Part shown: positions 9,940 through 24,117 of the stretch, in pieces
Position numbering within the stretch: position 1 is the stretch's first letter
Layout of the letters: the number at the start of each line of letters is the position of its first letter
From: Meandrina meandrites
Taxonomy: Eukaryota > Cnidaria > Anthozoa > Scleractinia > Meandrinidae
DNA: 64,000 nucleotides
Direction: 5' to 3'
Assembly: GCA_963693305.1 (NCBI GenBank)
Contig: OY855913.1
Span: 15,407,022 to 15,471,021 of the forward strand
The notes under the pieces: generated by a model
What the model was told of the DNA's origin: nothing
Seen by the model: only the letters and a program-made list of their open reading frames with translations
Database searches by the model: none
Position numbers and translations under genes: made by a program

Positions 9940-12900
9940 AAACTCGAATAGAAATGCTCTCTTAATGAAGAAGACGTTAACATCAATGAATGCAAGCAAG
10001 TATTTATTCACGGAGATATCTATACAATTTAATTCTGGTAGGGGGGGGGGGGGTGGAGAAGATGATGGGAGTGGGGGGGGGGGGATATCACGACTGTTGA
10101 ATGAGACGCAATCGCAAATGTTAGCATCAAAATTCCGCCTCGCGAAAATATAACGGCGTGTATTTTATGCGGGGAGGGTAGAGGTGTCCGCACAGAGGGG
10201 CACTGGATAATTTAATTAATTAATTTAGTACATTGGACTCTTGCCAGAGTAAAGAGCATAACCAACAACGAAAACAATTCATCGCAGACAACGAATCTCC
10301 ATACGAGACATTTTAAATGATACTAGATCGAAATGTGCTGTTGTTATTTTTGGAACGGAATCTGTCAGTGCTGAAGTCTTTGTCGCAATGATGTCTGAAT
10401 GAAGAGAGATTGGATGATTGACAAATTCAAAACTCGTTAAGACTATGATTCCGCATTTTAATTTTTTTCCCGATCCACTCCCAGTAGTTAACAAAAGATA
10501 CATTCAATGAACACTTCTGTCTGACCTTGAAGACCGGAAAAGAGCTCTTTGGAATTGCGTCGTTCAGCTTCTCAGCCGTACTTGTGAATATTTGTCACGC
10601 GATGGAACTTTGGACTTCAGATTATTCAAGTCAGTCAGTAGTACCAAATATTAGAATCCGGAAACAAGGCCGAGTTAAAACGACGTCTTATGGTACTTTT
10701 CCGATCCAGATATTTTTAAAAAAATCGGACAATATTCTCAAGCATTCTTCAGAGTAATTAAAGGATTTTTTTTTTTTTTGCGAAGGACGGCGTCTCTTAG
10801 TTCCCAATTGTTTAGACTCACGTTAATACTACTCATTGTTGATTTTATGTTCGGCTAATTACAACGCACCACGCAACTCGTTATTATAATTCATATTAAA
10901 ATCAGCAAGTGTTATTTGCAAAACACTTTCAGTTTGCACATTCTAGAGTTTCTATATAAGACAATTTTTGCGGCAAGCTTGTGATTACAGATGCGAAGAA
11001 AAGCGAGTTTAACTCATCTTTGGGCTTTTTAGAAGTTTTCTTATAATAGGCTGTAAAAATAATCCCATCTCACATATTTCACACGCTAATTATCGAGACT
11101 TATTTGAGCACGCAATACACTGTAGGCGTCCATACTTTCGCTTCACACTTGGTCGCTTAGCGTGAAATCAACATCTTCGGGTTAAAATATTCGGTGATCG
11201 CAAAGTGGATCGACTCATTTACCGCCCCTGTTTTGATGAAAACTAAAATCTTTGACGCTTTAATAGACGCCATTTAATACAAAATCAGCCGCTAATCGCT
11301 CGTCGAAAGATTAACAAATAACATAAACAAGACCCAAAACGTGACTGCACGTCGAAATGAACAAGGTTACGCGCCAAAAACGAAACGTGTCACGCGCTTG
11401 GCTCCAAATCGGTCGCTTTTCTCTTTATTCGACCAATCACAAATCATTCCGGTACAAAGCAGCTCAATGAATATTCAAAGCGAGGGAAAACATGGTGGCC
11501 CATAGGTGAAGAGGAAAATTTCGCGATCTCTTTATACTTTTAATTTTGTGCGTTGGAGCTGCTTTACTTTGTTCGTTGCGTTGGTTTTACAAGGTATTGT
11601 AGAATACTTTGAGTCAAGCGTACAGTTGTTGTCTTTCAAGTGTCACCAGTTACTAACGTAAGCTCCCTTTTATAATTTTATTTGCATGTGGAAATTTCTG
11701 GTCGTCGGATGTTGTGCCAAACCCAAGATTCGCCCGTGTGACAAGCACTTGCTGTTTTTTGGCTGAGCAGACGATGAAACTTTTCCCACATAACGCTGTC
11801 TGTTATGTCTAGGCCAAGTACTCCGATACACGGCAGGCCGAGGTCTCGCTCAGGAACTCGAAGCCCGTCGAACGTTGCTGACAGAGCCGTGTGTAAAATT
11901 GCTGGTAAGCGCGCTGTTGTGTATAATTTCATTCGTACATTTTAAATGATAATTAACTTAAATAGAATAGCCATGTTTTTCCGTTTTTCTGGTATTAATC
12001 TGTTCAAGAAGCAAGGTTTTGAACGAGAGTAACCCTTTGCTGTTGTGCTCGACGATAGCTTGTTTAATTTGTTTTTTTGAGTTGCAAAGTTCTTCTTAGC
12101 TCAATATTATAATTAAGCGCACCAAATCTTCAATATACGGAGCGGCTACCTAATGCCTGTCTAGAGAGTACTTTTGAGTGCAAATATCTATAATGCATCA
12201 ACTTTATGGCAAGAAAATAACTTGACGTTTAAACTGTTATAAGAACTGTCTGTCATATTGCGTTATTTGCTATTGTTCTTGTCTGTTATAACGCGACCAC
12301 TTTCGATCGTTTAAAATGAAGACGGCCGACTGATAACTCAAAACGTGTCATTATTTCACTGTCAGCGGCTTTGTGATTTCCAGCATCTTTTTCAAAGCAT
12401 GTTTTGGTTTTATGAAATAAAATTTGCGTGAGCCATTGGCCAGGTCCTAATTGACAAGAAAATTAACTCTTTACACGAAACTCAGGTGATGGGGGTGATG
12501 TAGCGCGAGATAGTTCCCATAAGATAGCGAAAAGTTGATTAGAAAAAATATAATGATATTAGTCTAGAAAAATCAGCCGAGAACCGTTCCGTTTGGTCTG
12601 GCATTTGCATAAAATTAAGAATTTATCGGACTGTATACCACATTGGAGGAGGTCACATCAAACATTGTTTTGGCCCCACACCCCAAAGATCGCTCTCATA
12701 TTTCCGAAACTTATATTGGTCAAGACACGTCTATTCAGATTTTGCTGTTGGTCACAGAATGCTCGAACATTTAATCACATCACGCACGTAACCGAGCCAG
12801 TGAGGGCAAACAGTTCGCACTTTTCTTGATACTCGAGGGAGACGGAATTTAAATTAGCTTTGCATAAAAATCAACAGCACCCGAACTCTCATAAGAAAAT

Positions 12901-13138
12901 TTCCGCATCGAAAGATCTGGTTGCAAAGCGGTAGCCCTTGCTGTCCCGTCCTGGTCTCTCTTGCCTGGCGGTTTTGACAAATGTTGATCTCTCTGCGACC
13001 AAAACAAGGCGGCGAACAAGAATTATTTCTATTCAAGACTGGCTGTGAAATGACCTTGAGTAGCTCTGTTATTCACTCTTGGGTAATCGGACGTGCCTAG
13101 GTCATTTATTCAAGTAAAGATTCAAGACATAAATTAAA
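9940..13138. other. Upstream region of the spectraplakin gene
   Basis: Two long G tracts at 10040-10083. No convincing coding frame. The minus-strand frame 11678-11932 (84 codons) has no recognisable motif. The promoter and any untranslated 5' exon should lie here. AAG|GTATTG near 11593 would be an acceptable donor for a leader exon, but nothing proves it. In-frame stop TAA at 13130-13132. Confidence 0.4.
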
Positions 13139-16100
13139 ATGGCGGACCGCGAGTTGGGGGAGGTGGACGAAGAAGACGAAAATGTTTATGAGCTTATGAT
13201 CGAGTTGAGGCGGAGCGAACCAGGTAATTAGTGTGCTCCATGTGTCGTGCTTCAAAGGAACATGCTTGGCCTCTTAAAACTTAGGCGTCTTGTTTCCGCA
13301 GTCATGTGAATATTTGATGTGCTCTCGTTAGCATAGTGGTCGAATTAACGGAATTAACATGTAAACTACTGGCTCTAAGTAGTTTGGAAGCGTTGCTTCG
13401 TAAATGGGTGACCAATATAAACAGTGAAAATTGCTGAATGCAAAATTTTCTGAGTCGTGAAACGGCAGCCTTTGGTGTTGCATGTTGTTATGTTATGTTT
13501 GAATGGATCGATACCTGAAGAAGTAAATACGCCCGTTATTTACAATTTTTACTAAAAGAGAACAACTGAATCTCGTTGATTTAATTGTTGGCTATTTTAA
13601 CAACTTAATATGGCGTTAACTTGACGTAGCGTTTTGTTTTGTCTTGTGAATTTTACAGATCACAGAGATGCTGTTCAAAAGAAGACTTTCACAAAGTGGG
13701 TCAACAACCATCTTCAGAAGGTAAAGCTAATGTCAATTTCAATTTCAGGTTGTCAGTTTCAGTGTACACTTCGCGGCGGCAACAAACGTTATCTGTAATA
13801 TTTTAATTTTTCAAAAATTAATGTGAACATTTGTAATGTATAAAGTTTGATAAGAGATCATCTTGTACATTTTAATTTGTCAAGTCATTATAAAAGCTTT
13901 ACCAAGTTTATTTGTGGTTATACAGTAATATCTCTGAATTTATTTCAGTACAATAAGCAAAGAGTGAAATACTATACATTTTGGACTCTTCTATTGTTTA
14001 AGTCTTGCCTAATTTAAATTTGCTGTGAGACTTGGAGTTAAAATATTAAGGTCTTGAAAGTTCAAGAAAAGCTAGAAAAAAAGAGACTTGTTTTGGCAAA
14101 AGTTTTGATAAGTACTGATCTTGAATTACTACAGTTAAACCTCTAGATCTATAGTTTACAATAAATGTTTATCTGAGGTGCACAAAGTATTAGTCAAGCT
14201 CCCAAAATTTGAAGCTGTTTAGAATATTTTTAAAAGCCTCATGGACAACATTTTGTAACAAAACAGGAACTACTGGAATGTTATTCTGGTTTGTTTTTAA
14301 AAGGTGTTCCCCATATGTAATGCCAATTTGATCAGGTGTGCAGACCAAAGACTATACCCTATTTAAAGAACTTGGTTTGGTCATTGTATATTTTAATCCA
14401 GTGTAAGGCTATTTTCTTTTCATTAAGTTCATGTGGAATGGCTCCATTCTTTCCTTTTTTCAAAAGCCTTTATATTTTTCCAGGCTTTTCAAATTATTGT
14501 CACAATCTCCCTCTTTACAGTGTTTTTACTCATGGATATGCGTAGCCTCCATGAGTGATGTTGGGGTTTAGTATGCAAATGAAGGCTCACTCCGGTGTAA
14601 ATGGAAGTGCAAAATTAGCCAATCACCAGGCAAGTCACTCACTTAATGGAATGATCAAAATAGCGCTGCGAGGTCTGCAATGATGTCATCGCTTAATGTC
14701 ATTGCGCGAGTGTATCAGATCTGTTGAGCGCGATCGACCAATCATTAGAACCGAATATAATAAGACTTGGGAATCAAGTTTAATTCAACAAGAAATTGCC
14801 ATGTAGAGCTTAAAGGTAAAATGAACCAAAATTTTGACATAATTTCTTTCTTTAGTGATTTTAAAGCAACCAAACGCTAGAAGAATCCATTATTAAGTTA
14901 ACTTAAGAAGAAATTTTGCTTTCTGAGCCTTTAAGCGCGAACTATAGCAAAAACTGCGAAGATTTCCGAAGACTTCATGAAAACATTTCCAAAATGACTG
15001 TGCACTGGAATGGAAGGAATGGATCGAGCTTTGAATTTTTTGACATAATAATTTTTTTTATGGATTTGCGATCGAAGAGATGACCGTCGTTTAAAGAGAG
15101 AATAATGTAAAGTTTGAGAGTTTGAGTCAGTCTGAAAATTATTCCCTGTCAAATTATTGACAGTGTTTGACTGGGAAATGGTAATCAGCATTTTCCAGAA
15201 ATTGGCATTCTTCTGCATAAATCTGTTTCACTGCACCAAAATCATTTTTAAACATTTGCCCCATATGCAAGGTTCTGTGCCTAGTAATTATAGAGAGGAT
15301 AATTTTTAACTAAGGTAATACAGCTACAAAATTCAGATTTTCCTGTTTGAAGATTACATGAAGATTAGACAACTTTACACTGTAATAGAAACCTGCTTTT
15401 ACCTGTACATAAGAAAAAAGAACATGGCGCTGTGTGTAATACAGTGGAACCCCGATTTTACAATCACCCATGTAACGATATTCCCGATACAACGATCAAC
15501 TTTCTGTGTCCTGACAAAATTTGCAGTAAATTGTATGTAGCTAAATCCCGAATTAACAATATTTGGTTCAACGATACTCCCAGTGTAACGATTGAAATCT
15601 AGGGACCCAAGCGTGAAGTTTTTCCTGTTACAACATTAATCAATTAATATCACATACCGTAAAAGAGTGACAAACACCAAGTAATGACACAAAGTGTTCT
15701 ATTAAATTACAGTTATTCTTTGTCCCGCAGTGTTTACTTTCACTGTATCAAAGGTGCTTTGTCATCCTTTCCTTTAAATAGTTCTTGTAGCTTGAATTGT
15801 TCAGCTTAGACTGTTTTTTTGTGATAGAAAGTGTATGTCACCAGTATTTCTAGGCCAATGCATTTGTTCCTGCATTTTCCAGTGACTGTGATGGAAATCC
15901 TCCCTCCATTCACGAATAAATGAAATACGCATGATAGCGTCAAAGGCACATGATCCACGGTCACTTCCTCCCATTTTCCAGACTGTTTGCCTGGCACTGC
16001 TTGCAATCTATTCCCTTTCTATGGCTGTCCTTTCATGACGCCGTTGTCTCGCTTAACATTCCTGAATGTGTTTTGTTTGGTTATTTACAGACTTCCTTAA

Positions 16101-19100
16101 GTGACTTAAAAATGATAGGTGTTTTCAGGGGTTGCAATATTTCTACACCCCACAAACTTTGGAGGGACACTAAAGTTGTGCTTAAGTTGTCGCATTTGTG
16201 ATTAATTTGCGTATATTTGCACTTAAATAAAATTCATATAGTACAGGTATCATTTCTTGATTGAACTTTGAAAAATTAATTATCAACCATAGATCCCGTT
16301 ACAATGATATTTTTAGTTTGTTGCCAAATCGGTAAACTGGGTGTTTGTTTACAATGATATCACGATTTAATGATATGATTTTGCTGTCCCCTTGTCATAT
16401 CGTAAAATTGGGGTTCCAGCTATTATATCACCATAACTATCGACACTATTACATTTTAAAAAGAGTTTTTGAAACCATCATAGAACCACCTTCAGCAAAT
16501 GGCATCAGCAGTCACTTCCATATCCATGAGCTAATGACAGTGGCACTTTGATTCTGTGCTGGGTCATTTGAATCAGAGAAAAAATGTAACTACAATCGTT
16601 GTATGTACAGATGTTCAGATATAAAGTTATTTATTACCATCTTATTTCTTTAGGTTAATGTACGAATTTTAGATCTTTATGAGGAACTTCGAGATGGAAA
16701 TAATCTTTTACTATTATTGGAGCTTCTGTGCAAAACGAACTTGGTATGTGTTGTTGTATACTGTATATTACTTTTTTTTGTACTATAATAGCCAAAATTC
16801 TCTCATCACCGAAAACATTGCAGAGTTTTCCTGGGGCTTAACAGGTATTTTTCACATGCCATGGAGAGTTGTGGTGGCCCTATAGTTAAATACTCCAGCT
16901 TGAGCAATCTTGGTTAAAGCCCTTACTAAAAGGTTAAATGTTCCAGTTAAGTCTTCATTCGCGTCTAGTGATGGGCCAGAGCTTATCCCAGCTTCAGTTG
17001 ATCAGTAGCATGAAGCAACTAGGAGTATTTCTTCTTTCCTTTGGATGGGATGTTAGTCCATTGCAGGGTCACCCCCCACCATTATTTTGGAGAGAGGCAC
17101 TGTGAGAGTAAAGTTTTTTTGTATCTCGCCAAGAACACAATGCAGTGATCTCAGCCAGGGCTCAAACATGGAGTGCTCGATCCAGGGCCAATTGTACCAC
17201 CATGCCTCCACTCAAGCTCTGACTGCTGGGTCATTTTTTGTTGTATTCGTGGGAAGCTAAACAGTTTACTTTCACATTGGTTCTCTTATCCTAAATGGCG
17301 TGTTGCTAGGACTAGCTGACAAAACTGCTGGGGAAGGGTGGGAGAGATGAACCTGCAGTAATAGACTAGCAACCCATTCAAAGGGGAGTGAATCTCTTTT
17401 AAGGGTAGTTACTTGATGCTACAGAAACTAGGATACATTTCAGGTGATGGTGTGAGTGGCCTAATTGTGGACTTCATCTAAAGGAAATCTGGTAGAAAGT
17501 ATTTTGTCAGCATGCATTCTATAGAGTTGCAAGCCTATAGTCTGTGTTTCCACAGCATTTGGAGCCCATTCTTCCAGAGTTCAAATTTTTATCAGTGTTA
17601 CTCATTATTGTAGAATCAAGCTTTAACATCCCTTTTTATTACTTTTTAGCCAAGAGAAAGAGGTCAGCTACGATTTCACAGACTTCAGAATGTCCAAACT
17701 GCATTGGAGTTTCTTCAGTCCCAGCAGGTATACTACACCTTTAAGTTTTTATTAAGAACTCTACAATAATATCTCGTATCGAATGATGAGACACATCATC
17801 TTGCAGGAAGCCTAAAAACTGTAAGTATCATGGCTTGATCTTCTTGCAAGATTTTAATGGCCTATTAAACACGGAGCGAGCCTATAAAAAGGCCCCATCT
17901 TGCACTTTGTTGGCTTCAATTTGAAAAAGTCATGTCAGAGTAACGGTCGTGAAAGAGAAGAGCTCCGCAAATTTTGCTTTTTAAATGCGTTCCCAGTTCA
18001 TTTATATGGAATTAACAAGCTAATATACAATATCAACTACCAATAATTCTTTCCATACAAACTAAAAGAAAATTTAAACAGAATTTATGCAATATTCCTG
18101 AAAATTCAAAATTGATGTCCACTACGCACAACACTGTTACGACATGAAAGCTCAAACAGATAATGCTGAACACATCAATGACAATCGTTTCAGTATTTTG
18201 TTTTTATGGGTCAAGGATTCAAACAACAAAGATAACAATGCTTTGGAAAAAATCTCTACATTTCGAAATTTGGCGAACTAGGAGCTACGCTCTTTACAAA
18301 CATTCTTGTTGTACTATCGTGAAATGGGAACAATAACCAAATTCAATTTTGAAGCGACAAAATTCAAAACTGCAAGTTTCGTTTGCTCTTTGGCTAGCTT
18401 TTATGTGGCATATCCTTGACTAAAATCTTATTTTTCAGCAATAAGCGGATTAAGATTTCAGAAAATGAATTTATAAATATTTAATATTTATTTACTTGCA
18501 ACGCATTTATCCAATGTAATTGTATTTAGTATCGGCGCTAAGCTGAGGTTGCTTGCGGGCAGGAAATTCCATGATTTCGCAGAACAGTGACTGATAGTGA
18601 CAGGTATCTTTCACTATTTCTAAACCTCACTTTCAATTGTTTGCACCCAAACAACAAAACAGGGAATTTTATACACGAGAATCTTGACGCTATTTCTTGT
18701 ACTGCTTTGAATCTTTTTTTAGTTTAGAAAACGAGATAAGTCTGGATCACGCCACACCAAAAGCCAGTTGATTGCATTTCCCAACCAATGAAATCGTCTC
18801 ATTGGAATTTGCGATTGGCAGGGATTGGCAGGCTGAACAGTTCAGCCTCCTTATATAGAATCGCTCCGTGTTTAAATGTAATTTATTCCCAAATTGCCAC
18901 TTCGGTGATTCTTTCGAGACAATTCTTGTTTCGAGAGAGCTATGCGATTTAAGAAACTGCAGGTTGAAAAAGGCACAGCGAAAGTAGTGTCTTGCCCACG
19001 ATCATAGCAACTATGGACATAAAACTCGAGACTCCTGACCACTGCATTTATCATTGGGGCCATTGCACCTTCCTGTACAGTACACAAACAGGATCTTGTT

Positions 19101-22100
19101 TAACTTCCCCTAAATGCTCACTCCAAGATAACAGGTTTTTTTGGTTTACAGGTTAAACTTGTGAACATTAGAAGCGAAGACATTGTGGATGGCAATCCCA
19201 AACTTACCCTTGGGTTGATATGGACAATTATCTTACACTACCAGGTCAGATAAAGTTTTCTGAGTGACCAATTTACAGACTTTACAGATATTTTGTATTC
19301 TAATTTGCAGCATATGGCTTAGCTTGAAAGCAAGTCCTACCCGTCAAGAAGCAAAATCCCCAGTAATAACAAGATCCCACCTGGTTAGCTGAATTGCTTG
19401 AGTGCCAGACTTCTGTGCGGGGAGGTCGAAGGTTTGAGCCCGAGACCAGGCCAACACTCTTAAAATAACTGAGGAGAATGTGCTGCCTTTGTGACTACAC
19501 CTGCAAATGGTTAGACGTTCTTGTCTTCTCAGATAAGGACTTTAAAACATAGCCCCTGTCTCCTGCTTCTTCAGTGTTATATGGTCAGCAGCGGATGCTA
19601 AAGAACCTACAGACTTATTGCAAAGAGTAGGGCACGGAGTTCCTGGTGTTGTGGCCTTGTTCCATGGGTTGGTGCTTCACACAGGGTTTACCTCATTGCA
19701 CCTTTCCCCCCTTGGACAGAATTGTCCAAGAAAAATTGCTATGATTGTGACTACCCTCCTCCCCCCCCCCCCAGCCCCAAGACACTCTTTTGCCAACCAA
19801 AACATAGCTGTTGTTTTTTGTGACTACTATGATTCAGTTTTACCTTTGGCACCAAGATTGTTCCACAGATAAAATTGTACCGCAACAAAACCATCACGTG
19901 GGTGATTTCAAAATCCATTTCTTTAAGTAACATGGTTCCTTGTTTCTGTATTTTTGAAGATTTCAGAGGTGGAGGTTGTTGGAAAGCAGGAGCAAATGAC
20001 AGCCAAAGATGCACTTCTTCTGTGGGCACAGAAAGTAACTCAGGGGTATGTGTGATGTCTCAAAATTAAATTTTGTGAAAATCGTTATCTACATACCTGT
20101 ATTTATGTGCTTTTAAAAAAGATTTCTTATCATAAGACATCTATATTTTTGTGAGAGATCAGTGCTTGAACTTAACGGTCATCCACTCGTCCAAAATGAG
20201 TAAAAATTGCCCAAAACGAGTAGTCTTTTTTGCCACTAGTCCTCTGGGCGAGTTAAATTACAGTTCTCCAATAAATAATTGCTTTCGCTTATAATGATGC
20301 ATGTACTTGATCGATTACACAAAAAGTGCTCCAAATCTCAGATACAAAAATCCCTCTAATAACCAGACATAACTAATTGCTGACATCAATGAAATCAATG
20401 AGTAATCAATAGGTAATCGATAGGTAATCAGCTGATTATTGCTGATGATCAATGAGCAATTGATGACTGATAGGCCACAAAATTTTTGGTTTTCGATTAG
20501 TCATTGATTGCATCGATTAGTCATTGATTGCATCGATTAGTCATTGCATTGATTAGTCATTGATTTCATTCATTACTCATCAATATCATCTCATGGCTGA
20601 AAACTGTATTTGGCAAATAAGAACAAAAAAACAAAACAACTTATTAAATAAAAACAGATGTTTCCAGCTTTATTTTATCCAGCTTATAGTTTTACTTTGC
20701 AGACAAACATCCACCAAACAAAATCTATAACCATGTAGTTGATTCTTGTCAGCATGCTTGTTAGTGTCATTATCAACTGTTTGGTTCCTGTTCAGTTTTT
20801 TTTGTTATTAAGGACGGTGCCTACTAATAGCGAGGTATTTTTGCCCGGCCGATGACTATGCAAGGGAAGTAGATGTTACCAAGGGCTACTAAAATCCAAA
20901 AAGAAAATTAGGGGTAGCCACGCAAATTTTCGAGATAATTAGGTTTGAAATCTTGAAAAAAGTGCTGACGTGGCATTTTCAAAGAAAGTAAAAGGAAATA
21001 AAATTTCTTTACAAATTAGCTTTTAATTTAGTTTTTCTTGAACAAAATCAACACTAAATATAACGATCTTAAAAATAACTAACAAATACTATCTTTGAAA
21101 CTGCGTGAACCACGTTTTTATTGACAAAACGATTGCACTTGAGCCATTTTTGACTCTATCAGCTCTCTCTTGCAAGGCCAGAAAAACAGCCTAAACAATT
21201 TTTGCACTGAACGAAAAATTAATCATGTGTTCTATAGACTTACCACTTCCATTTTATAAAATAAAAAGTATGGGTCACCACGCGTTTTTAAAAGTTATAC
21301 GAGTTGTATGAATCGCTTTTGAGGTCAGTTACACTTTTCCTATCCCCTCCCTAGCGAGTTAAATATTTGCTTCTCGCGCAATTATTCACGCGTGCACCAC
21401 GCCATATGTAGTTAGCAGTTTGCTGATTACGTTTGAGCAATTAGCGATGTGTTTCAGACTGTTAAATGTGAGCCATTTGTATCGATAAGCGTTTAGGGCT
21501 TACTGATATGTTACTCTTTCGCTGTTCCTGGTTTAGTACGTCCATTAACTGGATTTCGTTGCAACTGAAATTTTCTTGCATTTTAGTCGCGCGCTTGGTC
21601 GCGAAGTTGAGTTCGTCATTTTGAGCGAGCAAATTCCCTTAGCGCGCGCGTCTAGTGCGATCGATGGCTTGCGTGATGCGCAGAAGATGTGCGCAGTAAC
21701 AAAAGTAGGCACCGTCCTTAATTGCACAATTAAGAATCATCTGTACTTGTGACTAGCACTTCACGTCTCAACATCCCGGAAGGTTATTTGACCTTTTGTG
21801 AAGGCGCAATTTTGTCAACAGAAGGGCCAGTTATAAAGAAAAATATGTCTAACACAGATAAAAGAAAGCAAGAAATTTGTCTTTTGTGCCAGTATAATAG
21901 TCGATGAGTAATCAATGGGTCATCAGTGAGAAATCAATAACATCAATGAGTAATAGATGTCATTGATGAGTAATCCATAGGCCACAAAATTTTTGGGCTT
22001 CAATTAGTCATCCATTACTACTCATTGATCATTGCTAATAATCAATGACTAATCAACTGATTACCCGTCAATTACTCATTGATTACCAATTGATGTCACT

Positions 22101-22970
22101 GATCATCGATTAGTTATGTCTGGTTATAATAAGTCCTCTGAAAAGGGCAATCTTTGCTGACGTCATTGTTTACATTTTGCCTCATTACCGGTATCGTACA
22201 CTTTGTGTATTCTGGGCGGCAAAAGCACTATTGAGCTCTTACATTCTTTGCAAAATTTGGAGTTTTCAAATCTGTGTCACAGAGAAAATTTTTAATACAA
22301 CAGGTTCAAATTTGTAGTGAAAGTTAATCATGCAATGTTCTTTCAATATATTCAGAACTGATATTTTAGTAGTGTGATCATAAAATGAAGCACTCATGCT
22401 GAGGCAAATATAGGGCCCTGAAAGCTAAAAGAGGATTGGGCTTGAGTTTGAAATTTATATTTTATATGTATGCTTACACGAAGTACTATTAGAAAGCGTA
22501 CATTTACTAAGCTTGTTGATATTTCATTGTGAAGTATTTAGTAATCGTTTAAAAAAAATAGTTATTGGGGTGATATTCTTATCTTTCTTGTCGTGAGAAT
22601 CTCGGGAATGAACAAATTTTCTGTATGTTTTGTTGCAGGTACCCCTCGGTTGCAGTTGCAAACTTTACATCATCATGGAAAGATGGGCTGGCTTTCAATG
22701 CAATTATTCACAGATACAGGTAATTATGGTGCAAAAAAAGTGCTTGAAGTTTTTGTTGTGTAAAGAAGTCATAAAAACTTGCAGTAGATTCAATACGAAT
22801 CAATGTTCTAAAAGTCACCTTAGAAACAACACAGCCACCCATTATACATTATACATTGCTGCATGCCATATGGTCAGCACTCTCAAGACAAAGTTTTTGT
22901 TATTAATTTTTTGCAACTTATAAAATTTGTGCTATACAAATTTTAATTATTATTATTATTATTATTATTA

Positions 22971-23008
<38 letters not shown>

Positions 23009-24117
23009 TTAATTAATATAATTGGTCAATCAAAATGCACGGAGTGAGGGATCCGGAAGCAAAGTTAACAATTACTGTTGGAGAGTGACCATGGAACTTG
23101 ACAACTCTGTCTCATAAGTTTTTGCACTTTGTTTGGTCAGTTCAAATGAATCCATCTAAAATTTGTGAGAGATGTCAAAAATTAATAAGTCTTTGACAGG
23201 TGGCATGGTATAGCATGCAACACTGTAAAAATTACATGTATTCAATTAATGTACCACTGTACTAATTTCATGTATCCAATTAATGTAACACTGTTAATAA
23301 TTACTTGTATTCAATAAATATTCAGTGTTTTTTTCTTTTTTATCGAATGACAGGCCAGATCTTGTGGACTTTTCTAAATTGAGTAAAGCGACCCCTGAAC
23401 AAAATCTGGAGTACTCATTTCATGTTGCGGAAAAAGAACTTGGTGTTCCTAGGCTGTTAGATGTTGAAGGTAAGATGGATTAACAGCTTGGTCACCTCCT
23501 ATGAAAGTGTTTTTTTCCAGCCGACCTGAAGTTTTGCAATTTTCAACCATGTCTTGTTGTTTCCAGGCTCCACAGCAATGATGCTGGAGTACTGGGCCTC
23601 CTAGTTCTAGAATCCTCCTGAATTGTTGTGGGAGCTTTTTTTTCCAATCTAACTGACTAACTCAAAATCAGGAAAAACATTCAGCACTTAATAAAAAGGG
23701 GGTTGTGGCCTTGGCAAAAAGCATACCCTGTTTCCAGGGAGTACTTAATAAAGAAACTAGAGAGTGATTCCCCTTTTTCTCTTCTTTTTTTTTTTTTTTG
23801 GGGGGGGGGATAACAATACATATATGTAAGGGAAATTTTTTGTTCAGCAACATTTTGAGTGGCAACCTGAGGCTGTTAATTTGAGGCTGTCTGTATCAAA
23901 TGAAAACTGTGATCAGGAATTTTCTGGCATTTTTTAAACTGTGTTGAAAGCAATTTTTCCACTTAATGAAAAAATTAAATACTCACTTTGTTATCTTCTT
24001 GTGTTAGACTTGGCTCACACAGACCATCCAGATGAAAAGTCAGTTATGACGTATGTTTCTTCCTTGTATGAAATATTTCCAAAAGAGCCCACTGTACAAG
24101 AATCGCTACATGATAAT
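13139..24117 (+). CDS. DST/MACF1: Spectraplakin exons 1-9: CH1-CH2 actin-binding domain
   Basis: Residues 1-267. A short acidic N-terminus (about 28 residues, exon 1) precedes CH1 at about residues 30-137, which opens with [14 protein letters not shown] and closes with [15 protein letters not shown], both hallmark CH1 motifs. CH2 spans about 150-258: [20 protein letters not shown], then [20 protein letters not shown], the [12 protein letters not shown] segment and [20 protein letters not shown]. This tandem is the classical F-actin-binding module. The [13 protein letters not shown] ending resembles MACF1/DST (YVSSxYDAFPKVP) more than dystrophin or nesprin. Intron phases vary here (phase 1 after exons 1 and 8, phase 2 after exons 6 and 7), whereas most later introns are phase 0. 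Intron 2 (2.9 kb) and intron 6 (2.6 kb) are enlarged by transposons. Confidence 0.96.

Noticed and set aside
9965..10153. Glycine-rich frame
   Set aside because: Created by G homopolymer tracts, with no other coding sign.
11678..11932. 84-codon minus-strand frame upstream of the gene
   Set aside because: It has an ATG but no recognisable domain, signal or repeat match, and its length is within chance for this window.
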